From Patiria pectinifera (taxonomy: Eukaryota > Echinodermata > Asteroidea > Valvatida > Asterinidae), in NCBI GenBank assembly GCA_029964075.1, contig CM057129.1:24915430-24979429 (forward strand): a stretch of 64,000 nt of DNA, read 5' to 3'. Numbering within the stretch: the stretch's first letter is position 1; each line of letters begins with the position of its first letter. Shown here piece after piece: positions 44,172 through 56,690 of the stretch. The translations under genes were made by a program, and so were the position numbers. The notes under the pieces are model-generated. The model was not told where the DNA came from. It did not search any database and worked only from the letters and a program-made list of their open reading frames with translations.

Positions 44172-45356
44172 ATGGATATGTTCACTGTGACAAGCGAAAT
44201 GGCCATGACAATGGTACCAGAAAACATGACAGTCGTTAGCAACATGTCGTCATATTTTCTGTCATCGGATTTCACGACATCTGATACACTTGACGCAACT
44301 AGTGTCAGTGTCAATTCGATCATGACGACTACAGCAATGATGGAGACCACGACTCAAGGTGACGGTCGCAACTTTCGCTTTGAAGACCCCGTACAGCGGA
44401 TCATCATCGGCTGCGTCTACTGCCTCGTGGCAGTCGTTGGCTTCGCTGGGAACTCCATGGTCATCCTGGCTGTCATTCTGTCAAGGAAACTCCAAACCCG
44501 CACTAATGCTTTTGTCGTCAACTTGGCCGTGGCTGACTTGGTGACATGCAGTACTAATCCGTTCACAGCGTTGGCGCTGTTTAGCATGAATGGCTGGCCC
44601 TTACCGCTGATCGTGTGCTCAGTGATAGCAGGTCTGTTCTATACCAGCCTGGGCTGCAGCATCATGAACCTTGCTCTGATAGCCATCAATCGGTTCGTCC
44701 TCATCACAAAATCTTCTAAGACTTACAGATCTGTCTACACTCCAAAGAAGATTGCGGCTATGCTGGTCTTCACGTGGGGGTACCCAGCTCTGGTGTGTTG
44801 TTTTCCCCTGTTTGGTATCGGTAAGTGGGGCTACTCCGAGAAGTACAAGGCTTGCGGCCAAGACAATTCCCATGAGACTAGCGATCTCTTCAGTTTGCTT
44901 GGCTCTCTCGTCGTGTATCCTATCCCGTTGATCATCCTCTTCGTGTGCTACTTCAAGATCTATCGCCACATCACCGGCCACATGAAGAAGTTGTCGCGTA
45001 AGGGTGTGGAGCTAGCCGATACATCAAACCTCTCCAGTGCCAGCACCAAGCGACTCCCCAGGAACCAACCGGCCAGCTTCAGTAAGCGACAGGTGGAAAT
45101 CACTAAGAACCTGTTCTACGTGGTCTGTGCCTTCGTTGCTTGCCTGGCTCCCTTCGCCATCGCCCTGATGATACCACCCAGCGACCCGGCCATTCCTTGG
45201 ACTGGGATGATCACCATCTTCAACAGCGCTATCAACCCGATCATCTACGGGGCCAAACACCCACACTTCAAGGAGGTGTTCCGTCACATGTTGCGGTGTC
45301 GGTACCACATGATCTCTGAACCTTCTGGATGCCTCCGTAAGATCAGATATAGATAA
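44172..45356 (+). CDS. Class A GPCR, copy R6 (near-duplicate of R2)
   Basis: A 394-residue intact receptor differing from R2 at eight residues. Two changes fall in TM1 (Ser for Phe just after the conserved N94, and Ser for Leu at 104, where R6 matches the family majority) and one in IL3 (Arg for Gly at 276). All landmarks are kept: D122, NRF, CLAP, NPIIY. The start at 44172 follows the conserved leader. ATTAAA at 45457-45462 is a likely poly(A) signal. Confidence 0.9.
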   Translation: MDMFTVTSEMAMTMVPENMTVVSNMSSYFLSSDFTTSDTLDATSVSVNSIMTTTAMMETTTQGDGRNFRFEDPVQRIIIGCVYCLVAVVGFAGNSMVILAVILSRKLQTRTNAFVVNLAVADLVTCSTNPFTALALFSMNGWPLPLIVCSVIAGLFYTSLGCSIMNLALIAINRFVLITKSSKTYRSVYTPKKIAAMLVFTWGYPALVCCFPLFGIGKWGYSEKYKACGQDNSHETSDLFSLLGSLVVYPIPLIILFVCYFKIYRHITGHMKKLSRKGVELADTSNLSSASTKRLPRNQPASFSKRQVEITKNLFYVVCAFVACLAPFAIALMIPPSDPAIPWTGMITIFNSAINPIIYGAKHPHFKEVFRHMLRCRYHMISEPSGCLRKIRYR

Positions 45357-46753
45357 GATGCTTCCTATATGCTATTCACAGCATCAGGAGTGTGAGAATG
45401 AGACTATCTTACAAACAACTCCCCTGGACATGATTCTAGAGAAATAGATTCTGCAGATTAAAAAAATCGTGTCGAAGTATTAAACTAACATGTTTCTGAA
45501 GTATTATTTTTTAATGAAGGATATTCCCTGCATTATTTCTGTCAGTTGCATGAAACGATTAAAAACACTTGAATAGATTGATTGTTTTGGTTGTTTAACC
45601 ATACAATTCTCTGACGTATTATATATTAATGATTTAGCCATGTACGTCTCGTCAAAAAAATGCCTTGTAATATTGACATTAATATGTAGTTAATTTTTTG
45701 AAGTGAACGAAGCCTAAAAGTGTAGAATAACAAGTGACATCTGATGAACCAATCTATTAATACATGTACAGGTATCATTTCGACAATTTCATACATCAAT
45801 GTACAATTACTTCAGTGAATCTTTTACACATGATTGTATTAAGAATGTAATTTCCATCTTTTGCCTGCAAGCTTTCCTGCACGTGTATTTGTTAAGACGA
45901 ACTTTTAGGTCACACATGTGAATCTGTTGAGAGTATACGCTTGTATATGCCACTTCAATTTTTTTCAATAGAAAGTGACAGATTTGTTTAAATCACCCTA
46001 ACATGAATATACATGTACAGCATACAAACTGTTGTCTAATTTATGTGCGTTTATTGTGATTTCCCTCCCTTCAAGGGGGGGGGGGGAGGGCGCAGGGGGT
46101 GGACGTGCACACCCCTTCCCCCGCGGATATCAGTTCCTCTAGCCATTTCAATCTTGAATCGAAACAAATTATGCTGAACTAATGAAATGATACATTTCAT
46201 TTGCCTTTAGTGCCCCCTTTAAAATTGATGCACCCCCAGGTTCCGCAGAAGTTTGACCCTCGTGACGTCATTGCTCCTCTCTGCCCGAATCCTGTGCGTT
46301 GCTCGTCAGCACCCAGTAGCGGCAAATCTAGAGGTGAGGGTCACAACCGCCCCCGTTCATCCGCTGACTGTTATAATAAAATAGGAAATTATTATTATTA
46401 TTATTATAATTACCGATAATTGGGTATTAGGGAGACATTCCAATAGACTTGTGCACACATTTTAATGACCCCTAACCCTTATTTTAACTTATCTTACCCC
46501 CACGAATTTTGGTATTTTTTGGTAATTGGACCACGAGCTCGATCTAGCCTATTTGCGACATCAACATTTTGCCCCTAAGTAGGGGATGTGGAATTAGGGA
46601 GACATAATGTCTCCCTACTTCGACGTGTTTCCCAAAGGTATAACTTATGACGCTTAAGAGTCTCCTAAAGGCTATATTTGTTATCATAACACCGGTGCTT
46701 ATATAGTGCAGTTCCAAATTAATGATCAATGCGCTTTACAAATAAAAACAAGA
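45357..46753. other. 3' flank of R6, no gene
   Basis: Duplicate of 6843-8243, including the poly-G tract near 46075, the (ATT)n run near 46390 and the ACACCGGTGCTTATATAG repeat ending at 46753. It lacks a few bases relative to the first copy near 46370. Confidence 0.45.
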
Positions 46754-46919
46754 AGAAGTACAAGACTTGCACCCAAGACACTTCCTATGAGACTAGCGAT
46801 CTCTTGAGTTTGCTCGGCTCTGTCCTCGTGTATCGTGTCCTCGTGTCCGCATGTTGCGGTGCCGGTACCACATGATCCCTGAACCTTCTGGATGCCTCCG
46901 TAAGATCAGATCTAGATAA
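46754..46919 (+). pseudogene. GPCR remnant: ECL2/TM5 joined to C-terminal tail, second copy
   Basis: The same internal deletion and the same boundaries as 8244-8409, so the damage predates the segmental duplication. Confidence 0.85.
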
Positions 46920-47894
46920 AATGCTTCCTATATGCTATTCACAGCTATCTCACAAACAACTTCCCCGGAAATGACCCTAGAGTAATAGATTCTGCAGATT
47001 AAAAAACTCGTGTGCGAGTAACTGACATGTTTTTGAAGTATTTTTTTTAATCAACGATATTCCCTGCATTAGTTCCGTCAGTTTTATGAAACGATTAAAA
47101 CACATGAGTATTTGTTTTGGTAGTTTAACCATAAGATTCTCTGACAAATTAAATATTAATGATTTAGCCATGTACGTCTCGTCGAAAAAAAAGATATGCC
47201 TAAAATATTGATATTAATATGTTGATAGTTTTTGACGTGAAATTGAATAAAGCTATATGTTGAAAAGCTGAATGCCGAAGCTTAAAAGTGTAGAATAACA
47301 AGTGAAATCCGATGAACCAATTTATTAATACATGTACAGGTATCATCTCGACAATTTCAGATATCAATGTACAATTACTTCAATCAGTGAATCTATTATC
47401 AAGAATGTAATTTCCATCTTTTGCCTGCATGCTTGCCTGCACGTGTATTTGTTAAAACTGTTCTCGACAAGTTCAGAACTACCATATCTAAATTCGTGTA
47501 ATGGATTGGCAGCAACTGTTATTTGCTTCTTTGTGTCAGCAGCGTCAGTATTTATTTAGAGTTCCGATATTTTTTTCGGAGAACAAACGGAGATTCTTGC
47601 GTATCGTCCGCCAATTTGCCATTTCGTGAATCAGATTCGTAATACAGCGCCACCACCGGCAGTAATGAAGCCGTCCAATGGAAATTCTATTCACCGTGCA
47701 TAGGGAACTTCTATTTTGTGGTGCGGCCGCACCGTGCGTTGGGACGAATTATTCTATGACATTGGGATCAACGATCCACCAATCAGATGAAGGGAATATA
47801 TTTAGGTGTTGTATAATTGCGAATAATTCACACGCGTATCAAGTCTATGGGGACATCTCTATGGAGGATTGTACACTCAAGTCCCGGTGTGGAC

Positions 47895-48607
47895 GGTAAT
47901 TCTGTCCCCCGTTAAAAGTGTCCGGGTGACAGAATAACCTAGGTAAAAGTGTCCTCTCCGGCCCATTAATTCTGTCCCCCTTCAGGTAATTCTGTCCCCT
48001 CCAGGTTTTTTTTGTCCCCCTAGTTTTGCAACGCAGAGTGCCAGTTCTCTATTATTGTTTTGATGAATTCACTCTACAAGGTATACATTATTTACTTTTA
48101 AGTCTGCCCTTCATGAAGATGAAAAAAACCCCAACTTTTTGGTCTCTTTCTTAGATGTGAAATGTGAACACAATGTTTCGATCGATTCGGAGTACGGTGA
48201 AAATACAGCAAGGTCATGCACTACAGTAGCCCTACACTATGGTGGACGCCTCATTGATATATTGCCTACTTGGATTGGTCTGCGTTCCCATCGTAGCGCA
48301 TAACGAAATTTCCTATTGGATGAATTTCCCTTGTGTAGCGGGATACACATAATACGCTGCCACAAATCTTGCAGCATGTACTTGCGGCGATGCGCGCTCA
48401 CGAGCACGACTCGTATCATCGCATGGGTGATACTTGCACGGGGACACATTTACCGGGGGGACACTTTCAACGTTTGGCAGGGGGACATATTTACCAGGGA
48501 GGGGGACAGATCTACCTAGGTAAATGTGTCCCCCGGACAGATTTACCGGGTCACGAGCCGGTAAATTTGTCCGGGGGGACACATTTACCAGGGGGGACAG
48601 AATTACC
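47895..48607. repeat. Foldback repeat with GGTAATTCTGTCCCC ends, second copy
   Basis: Duplicate of 9381-10093; a few substitutions only. Confidence 0.6.
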
Positions 48608-49530
48608 TGCCACAGGCCGGCAGATAGACCATGCAGTTCCTTCCTCCATGCTTAGATATTTTATACAGTGCAAGATAAGTAAGTCCGAGAGTGAGATGAA
48701 GAGCGTGTCCATGTAGATCACTCGTGGGTGTGTTACGGGGAACTGATCCTAAAGGAAAAGGGGAAGAGGACATCTTTCTCGGTGCATGAGGTTGTGTATA
48801 ATTATAGCCTTGGCCAAGGCGAACGTCTGTGGTGGTACCTTTGGCCGGCTGGGAGGGGGAGGGGGGGGGGGAGAGAGGGGAGCTGTTTTTTTCGGTTTAC
48901 TACGGCTACTTCCAAAATGGCTTACAACAGACTCGACCCGAAAATCGCAAATGCGAAATCGACCCGACCCGACTGACATGATGGACAAACCGACCCGACC
49001 AGACCCGAAGTCGGTTTACGTGCATGCATTGCAAGAACGTTTTGAAAAAAAAACACGTGTGACTGCAATGACGACCACTGCTCAAACGCCTCAAATTATG
49101 AGGACCAGCATTTTGTTCTCCATATTTCCTTTGTGAGGTAAATAACGCGGGTATAATAAGTTAACGTTCTTATTCTGTATTTAAACGATCTTACCGATTA
49201 TCCTCGCCACATCTTGTTCCTTTATTGCTAATTTTCCTCATAATGTTACTCAGCAACAGGTCAATAACTTAAAATAAGAGACGCCAAGAAATTTGTGTGG
49301 TAATAATTAATATAAAAAGGGTTGACTTTGGGGATTTCCCCTTGAAATTTTCACTGGCTAAAAGCAAAAGGTAGAGCACTTGGAAACGTTTCATTTCCGA
49401 ATTAAACGTTTGGTTTCACTTGCTGCTTTTGACATGGTAGTTGCTGAAATACGGGACGGTTGCTCTGAATCACCGACAATCAACTACGAACAGTCACTGA
49501 AGCAGCATCCACTGATCTCACCATCAAGAG

Positions 49531-50683
49531 ATGAATACGTTCACTGTGACAAGCGAAATGGCCACGACAATGGTACCAAAAAACATGACAGTCGTTAGCA
49601 CCATGTCATATTTTCTGTCATCTGATTTCACGACATCTGATACACTTGACGCAACTAGTGTCAGTGTCAATTCGAACATGACAACTACAGCAATGATGGA
49701 GACCACGACACAAGGTGACGGTAGCAACTGGCGCTTTGAAGACCCCGTACAGCGGATCATCATCGGCTGCGTCTACAGCCTCGTGGCAGTCGTTGGCTTC
49801 GCTGGGAACTTCATGGTCATCCTGGCTGTCATTCTGTCAAGGAAACTCCAAACCCGCACCAATGCTTTTGTCGTAAACTTGGCCGTGGCTGACTTGGTGA
49901 CATGCAGCACTGCTCCGTTCACAGCGTTGGCGCTGTTTAGCATGAATGGCTGGCCCTTACCGCTGATCGTGTGCTCAGTGATGGCTGGTCTGTTCTATAC
50001 CAGCCTGGCCTGCAGCATCATAAACCTTGCTCTGATAGCTATCAATCGGTTCGTCCTCATCACGAAATCTGCTATTGATTGCGGCTATGCTGGTCTTCAC
50101 GTGGGGGTACCCAGCTCTGGTGAGTTGTTTCCCCCTGCTTGGTATCGGCAAGTGGGGCTACTCCGAGAAGTACAAGACTTGCACCCAAGACACTTCACAT
50201 AAGAATACCGGCCTCTTCAGCTTGCTCGGCTCTGTCCTCGTGTATCCCATCCCGTTGATCATCCTCTTCGTGTGCTACTTCAAGATCTATCGCCACATCA
50301 CCGGCCATATGAGGAAGATGTCGGGTAAAGGTGTGGAGCTAGCCGAGACATCAAACTCCGCTACCGCCAGCACCAAGCGACTCCCCAGGAACCCACCGGC
50401 CAGCTTCAGTAAGCGACAGGTGGAAATCACGAAGAACCTGTTCTACGTGGTCTGTGCCTTCGTTGCTTGCCTGGCTCCCTTTGCCATCACCATCATGATA
50501 CCACCCAGCGACCCGGTCATTCCTTGGACCGGGATGATCATCATCTTCAACAGCGCTATCAACCCGATCATCTACGGGGCCAAACACCCACACTTCAAGG
50601 AGGTGTTCCGTCACATGTTGCTGTGCCGGTACCACATGATCCCTGAACCTTCTGGATGCCTCCGTAAGTTCAGATCTAGATAA
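49531..50683 (+). pseudogene. Class A GPCR, frameshifted counterpart of R4
   Basis: The start and TM1-TM3 are intact through NRFVLITKSA. Then, in IL2, 33 bases present in R4 (coding KTYRYIYTPKK) are replaced by four near 50073, a net loss of 29 bp that shifts the frame and gives a stop after 223 codons. The TM4-to-C-terminus part (50075-50683) stays open in another frame. The leader's splice acceptor is also changed, from GACAG to GACAT near 49435. A functional seven-helix product is not expected. RCRY reads LCRY at the end. Confidence 0.9.
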
Positions 50684-51769
50684 AATGATTCCCCTGTGTT
50701 TTTTGTAGCACCAGGAGCGTTAGGACGAGACAAACTCTCAGTCTCAACTGACTCCTCCTCCTGAAAGGCCTACTGAGTAAAGTTTTCTTAAGACTCTAGA
50801 GAAATATATTCCGCAGATTAAAAAATCCCCTGCGAGTATAAACTGAAATAATTTGAAGTCGTTTTTTTTTTATCAACGATATCTTGACATTAGTCTTTTT
50901 CTGTCAGTTTTATGAAACCAATCAAAGCACACGATTGGAGTGATTTTATTTTGGTAGGTTAACCGAAAATTATCTTAAGCCCTTTGTATTGAATATTAAT
51001 GATTTAGAATGTACGTCTAATGGGGGAATTTTTTTTTTATAGAAAGTTTAAGGTCGGTTTAATCATCGTAACATAAATGTACATGTACAGCGTACAAAAT
51101 GTTCAGTCTAATTCGTGTGAGTTTATTGTGATTGTTCTCCCTTCTCCCCGGTAGCGTAACTAAGGGGGGGGGCACGGGGTGCACAGCCCCCCCCCCCCCG
51201 ACCTGGAAATATCCGTTCCTCTACCCATCTGAATTCTTGAATCTAAAAAACTGCACTGTTATGCTGTATTTGGTGCCCCCTTGAAATTTGATGCACCCGG
51301 GTTCCACAGAAGTTTGACCCAAACGTCGTTGCTTGATCCTCCCTGGTCGAATCTTGTGCGCTGCTCATACCGTCAGCACCTATGTATCACATTCCACAAT
51401 GTGAACCAATAGTCCATGTTGCGCGGACACCCCAGCCAGACGGAATCGTGTGGATAGCATTGTGTTCCTTTTATCCCTTATCTAAAGTTTCTCTTCTGAG
51501 GTGATGTTATCCTATTGTTAAAATAGTGGGGTGAGGTGTTCTGAAAGGAACATCACCCCACAAGTAGGGTATGGTCAGAGCCCGAAACTGCCCGACCTAT
51601 TACTCACTGTTGCGCCCCGAAACCGCCTAGTCTTGGCCCAAGAGGTTAGTGATCGATAGTGGACGGTGCATGGCATGCATAGTGCGCCCTTTAAAGGCAA
51701 ACAATTAGACGCACTAAACGTCTTGGCCATTTCGTATCAGCGGTTTAACTTTTTCTTTATTTTCTCCCT
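50684..51769. other. 3' flank of the broken receptor, no gene
   Basis: Matches 30259-31750 with a gap (the part equal to about 30600-30905 is absent). Poly-G and poly-C tracts lie at 51163-51200. Confidence 0.45.
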
Positions 51770-51990
51770 AGGCTTTCCTAGGGAACCAATCAGCGATCGA
51801 GAAATGCTTCAATGGCTCACCCAACGGTTGTAAACATACGGGCTATACGCTTACGTGCGGTGATCCAGCATCATCGCCTTTCTAGGGAACCAATCAGCGA
51901 TCGAGAAATGGTTCAATCCCGACGGTTGTAGACGTACGCCGCTACTGCGGTGACCCAACATCATATCGCTTCCTAGGGAACCAATCAGCG
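51770..51990. repeat. 91-105-bp tandem repeat, three units
   Basis: Three occurrences of CTAGGGAACCAATCAGCGATCG, against two in the other copy. Confidence 0.7.
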
Positions 51991-54342
51991 ATCGCGAGGG
52001 CGCGACTACAGCGGCACTAAATGGGATAACTGCCGTTTTCGCTCGTACCCCCCACCCTGCAAACAGGACGCTGGGATACTCTGATGAGCTTCACCAGTGC
52101 TTACTTTATTTCCAACCGCGTTTCCAATAGTAAACCCTGGATAGGAAAATTGGATACCGCAATTGGCTAGTAATGGATTGTTATCGTGTACTTGGTGCTA
52201 TATAATCACAACGTGCAGTACGTGTTTTCGCGATCATTCGTCCACGCCTTCTCGAAAATACTAATTTCCTTTCCAATTTGCTCATATTAATATGAAATAT
52301 GATACTGCATATTGTCTTGATGAGATCGTAACAGTTTGATTTCAAAAATCGTGTTTTCGTAACTCATGCCGTGCTCGCGCGCTGCTACGAATTGACTCTG
52401 TTTTTACCCCCGACACCGCATACAAAAACAAACGCTAATGTGTAACGCATATCCAGGCACCAGACTGTTCCTCATTTACATACGTGTGCAAAAATCTTGC
52501 ACATGCAAATGATCCAATACCAGGGTGAGAGAGCGGGTAGTGGTGGGCGCGTACTGCTCGACACCCTGGGGACGAGGTTGGAGCTTCACAGAATCTTGTG
52601 AAGGAAGTGCCCTATGACCAATGTATAAAGCATCTGGCTGTAGCTGTTCAAGACCGCAGTTAGACAATGTTCGCAAATGCTACCCGAAAACTTCCCATAT
52701 AAATGCACATGTTCCATACCGGATGTGATTTATGTTTCATTGCGGACCATGTGGACAAAATGTTGAGCGTCGCAAAATGCAATCCGACCGTTCGTGATTC
52801 GAAACGGAGCCTGAGCAAGTGACGGGAATTGTAAAGTTACAACACAGATAAGTTTTACAGAATTTCCTACATTATTACGCTTTTCAACGAAAAAAAAATC
52901 TCTAAACTGGAATAAAAGAGTAATGAATCAGTCTTAACGGCCGTTTCAAACCTTGCAGAGTCATGACCGTGATGACACGCAGGTCACAGGTCACGCAAAA
53001 TCCAACCAATCAGAGCGTGAATTCATCAGAGTATCCCAGCGTCCTGTTTGCAGGGCGGGGGGTACGAGCGAAACTGCCGTTTTGTTCGAATTTATACAGA
53101 AGGTCCTATTTACATAAAATGGCCACGCCCCCATTGCTACGAAATGACCAAGACGTTTGTGAGAGCACATAAAAAATCAATTATGCAAGAGCGCTACAGG
53201 GTCCGCTGTACTAATTCAAGCCCCATTGAAAACAGTGTAAATCAACAAAGTTCAGGGCCAAATAACATGCAAGCCAACATCACTGGGGTTTCTCAAACAA
53301 AACTTAAATTATTGTCTTGTCTTTCATCTTTTCATTTCTTTTCAATTTTAGGTACATTAGCCAATTACATTTTTAAATATTCACACCCAAATAAAATCCC
53401 CCCCCCAAAAGTGATAGCTCCCAAGCCTGCATGTAGCCGTTTTACAAGTGGCATCCTTCCACTTTCTCAGGCAAATAGGACCCATTTTTCAACCGTAATT
53501 TTATCAAGCCTGCCCTCAGATGGAAGCCCCAAAACCAGGGAGTTGATCCTTGGCTACATTTACACAATTCCAACGTTTTTAAAGCCAAACGGTCTCCGTT
53601 TTCAAAAGAAATTGTGGGGGCACTTTTTATGCTAATGACTGGCGTAGAAATTCTCACGGGGTCGCAATCGCTTAACCAATGTTGAAGAAAAAAATGGATG
53701 AATAAACTTTGACCAATTCTTTTAACAAGAAACCACAGAAAGTCAATAAAAACGTGGAATAAACCGTGACTATACAACCCTCATTTCAAGGAAAAAGAAT
53801 GTCCAAAGAAAAACGTTTATAAACTGCCCCATCTCACTATTATTCCCTGATGTAAAACAAATGAAAATATGCGTTAAGTGTCCATTGATTGGAGGGAAAA
53901 ACCAACGAGTTCTTTGACGCAGTCAATCTGATTGGGAATAGAGCAAGGATATCTGTGACAAGTCTGAGTCCATGTCGGTGAGCCGACTCGATATCTTTGA
54001 GATCACGAGATGTGCTCTCAGGCTGGTTGTTGTGTCAGGCCTTTGCGGGCACCTCAAAACTGTTGACACTACATTGTACAGACATCCAATCAACACATGT
54101 GTATTGTTTTTTTCGACGCCCCAAACTCTAGCACATCCGCATTTAGCGGAAACAATGGCGGAAGGTTGATTCCTCGCCAATGTTGTTCTTTGCCCGTTTT
54201 CTTCATAAAGTTACTCAGTATGAAAGATCCGACATAAAATAAGAGACGCCAAGAAATTTTGGAGATAATATAAAGGGTGACTGTGGGGATTTCCCCTCAA
54301 AACATAATTGATCAGACCACAAGGTTTTCAGAAGGGAAATGG
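51991..54342. other. Intergenic region, no gene; includes R4-type flank copy
   Basis: Matches 31916-34602. At 52648-52650 it shows the empty TCA site of the 343-bp element. 53691-54300 is the receptor-flank-like repeat. The minus-strand 111-codon frame is present again without a recognisable domain. Confidence 0.45.
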
Positions 54343-54348
54343 TTATAC

Positions 54349-54967
54349 TATGGTGGCCCTGAAGGGACATCGCATATCGCAAACGTGTGCGCATACGTAT
54401 GCGATGTCGCAAAATTTATCGCTACTTGCGCAACTTTGAAATTTGCGCGCGCAAGTTTCAAACTTGCGCTCGACAGTACTAGTAGTAACGATTGCACGAG
54501 GAACAGCGTGCGCGCGAAGGTTTATTAGTCAGACCCTATTTATATCTAACAGTACGTCTAGATTCCAGACTAGCTGCTACAACTCCCCAGTTCATTAGGA
54601 ATTTTACTGAAAGGTATGCGACAAGGTATGCAATGAAATTCACGACATTGCAAACAAATTCGCATACGTGTGCGCACATATTCGCGAATTGTTTCACGAC
54701 ATCGCATACGTGTGCGCACATATTCGCGATTAATTTCACGACTTCGCATACGTGTGCGCATATATTCGCGATTAATTTCACGACTTCGCATACGTGTGCG
54801 CATATATTCGCGATAAATTTCGCGACATCGCATACGTGTGCGCACATATTCGCGATAAATTTTGCGACATCGCATACGTGTGCGCACACATTCGCGATAA
54901 ATTTCGCGACATCGCATACGTATGCGCACACGTTTGCGATATGCGATGTCCCTTCAGGGCCACCATA
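54349..54967. mobile_element. Foldback element C (TATGGTGGCC ends, 6-bp target duplication)
   Basis: A 619-bp element with inverted ends TATGGTGGCCCTGAAGGGAC and a perfect 6-bp duplication TTATAC (54343-54348 and 54968-54973). The paralogous segment at 34601-34610 reads straight through as an empty site. The right arm contains five or six units of about 42 bp (CGCATACGTGTGCGCA.., TATTCGCGAT..) between 54660 and 54930, and the left arm has one such unit plus TTGCGCAAC-type words. No transposase frame. Its terminus shares TATGGTG and, with a few changes, an AGGGACA/AGGACAC motif with A and B. Confidence 0.85.
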
Positions 54968-55024
54968 TTATACACATGTACCACTCTACCAGTTTATAAT
55001 CACTGATCGGGCTCAAACCTGAAT

Positions 55025-55384
55025 TCATTTCAACCCCCGTGCTCGCTGAGTGAAGGATTGCGACACTTGCTGAGGCTGTTTTGTATCGTTCCTCCTATCC
55101 ACCAGCTGCCGACTGGAAAACTGGATCAGTCCTTCAAGTAACTCTGTATAGTCATAGCAACCATCACCGGGACAACCTGTAAATAGTTGTGGTGGAATTC
55201 TCCATAAGGTAAAATTAAAAGAAAATGTTTTATAAAGTGGCCTGTATAAATACATTTTACCAGCGTGATTGAGTTTCCGAAGAGACGACTGTGGGGTAGC
55301 ACCTCCATCATTGTTTGCCGTATCATATAAGGGAAGGAGTCGATTCCACTCACAAGTCCCTGCAAGTCCCTGCAAGTCCATCAC
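55025..55384 (-). other. Possible minus-strand gene fragment, second copy
   Basis: The second part (55025-55176) encodes CPGDGCYDYTELLEGLIQFSS.. to a TGA. It is preceded by ATTTACAG and, 84 bases further, by a GTAAAATG donor after ..KLNHAG. The reading frame of the second part is kept between the copies despite a 36-bp length difference, but the upstream part is frameshifted by two bases. It may be a decayed gene end. No family recognised. Confidence 0.2.
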
Positions 55385-55487
55385 AAGTCCTCCAGTCCTA
55401 ATTCAAAATGAGCTTTGACAAAGGCATTTCTTTGGTATTGTTCATCCACTTTACTTTTGACTGAAGGCTTGTGAATGGACTTGTGAT

Positions 55488-55986
55488 CAGGGTGACAGTT
55501 TTAGCCGAATTTCGGCTAAATTTGGCCGAATGTTTCGTAAAAATCAAGTTTGACAGAAAATTTGACCGAATGGATTTTTTTGGCAGATTTCTGACAGAAT
55601 TCTTCAAAATGGTTATTTTCACAAAAATACATAGCAAATTTGAAAAACATGGTACATTTGTTTAAAAAAGCTTCCATCTTTTCAAAAAAACACTTGCATA
55701 ATGGACAGGTTGCCTGGTGTAGGTGCTTAGCTTCACTTAGAACCGGGACTAAATTCGTCGCGGCACAATTACCGCGTTTTATGCAATTTCATAACATCTT
55801 TATGTGACTATGAATTGTTTATAATGTAATTTAAACCTTAATTAAGACAATACTACAACATCTGCATGTGATTTTAAGTGTTTATAGTGTATTTCGAGTG
55901 ATTCTGGGGAATTCGGCAGATTTGTGATAAATCAGATTTTTGAAGCACATTTAGCAGAATTTGGGCATTACCTTACGGTCACCCTG
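55488..55986. mobile_element. hAT-like MITE, 499 bp, 8-bp target duplication
   Basis: Ends CAGGGTGAC and GTCACCCTG, flanked by a perfect 8-bp duplication CTTGTGAT (55480-55487 and 55987-55994). The paralogous position 35078-35085 is the empty site. CAGGG termini and 8-bp duplications are typical of the hAT superfamily. No transposase frame. Confidence 0.85.
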
Positions 55987-56100
55987 CTTGTGATAGACTC
56001 GACTGCATCATACACAATTATAGCCGCGTCTGAATTTACTTGGCTGCGGCTAGCTTTTACACATGCGCGTATGGAAGCGCCTGAAGCCACCGGGGGGCCG

Positions 56101-56690
56101 CCCGATAGTCCGAAGGTCCGATAGTCCGGAGGTTCTTTAGTCAGAAGGTTCGATAGTCCGAATGCACACAATTTCCATAAGAGGGGGTTCGTAAGTACGA
56201 AAATGAAATAAGGTTCGTTAATCCGAACATATGATGCAATAGTCGGAAGGTTCATTAACCCGAAGGTTCATTTGTCCGAAGGTTCAGTAGTCTGAATTTA
56301 GAATAAGGTTAATTGGTCCGAAGGTTAAATAGTCCGAAAAGAAAACAAGGTTCAGTAGTCCGAAGGTTTATTATTCCGACTTGACAACAAGGTTCGATAG
56401 TCCGAAAAGACTATAAGGTCCGTTAGTCCAAATCGACAATAAGGTCCGATAGTCCGAAGTGTCAGACTGACGAAACGTATTGCCCATTCGGACTATCGAA
56501 CCTTATTGTCAATTCGGGCTATCGAACCCTACCGTATTGCCCATTCGGACTATCGAACCTTATCATCTATTCGGACTATGAGTATTAAACCTTATTGTCT
56601 ATTCGGACTATCGAACCTTCGGATTAATTAACCGTATTCTATTTTCGGAATAATGGGCCCTTCGGACTATCGAACCTTCGGACTATCGGG
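56101..56690. repeat. Foldback repeat of GATAGTCCGAAGGTTC units, second copy
   Basis: The same arrangement as 35195-35895 but about 110 bp shorter, mostly through fewer units in the right half. Confidence 0.8.

Larger units (their letters stand above)
40448..49197. repeat. Segmental duplication, copy alpha-prime
   Basis: Near-copy of 1934-10678. It follows R5 directly, and the end of R5 lines up with the end of R1, as expected if the junction came from unequal crossing-over within the receptor 3' ends. At 49197/49198 it switches abruptly to sequence matching 28742, so the segment corresponding to 10679-28741 is missing here. Confidence 0.85.
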
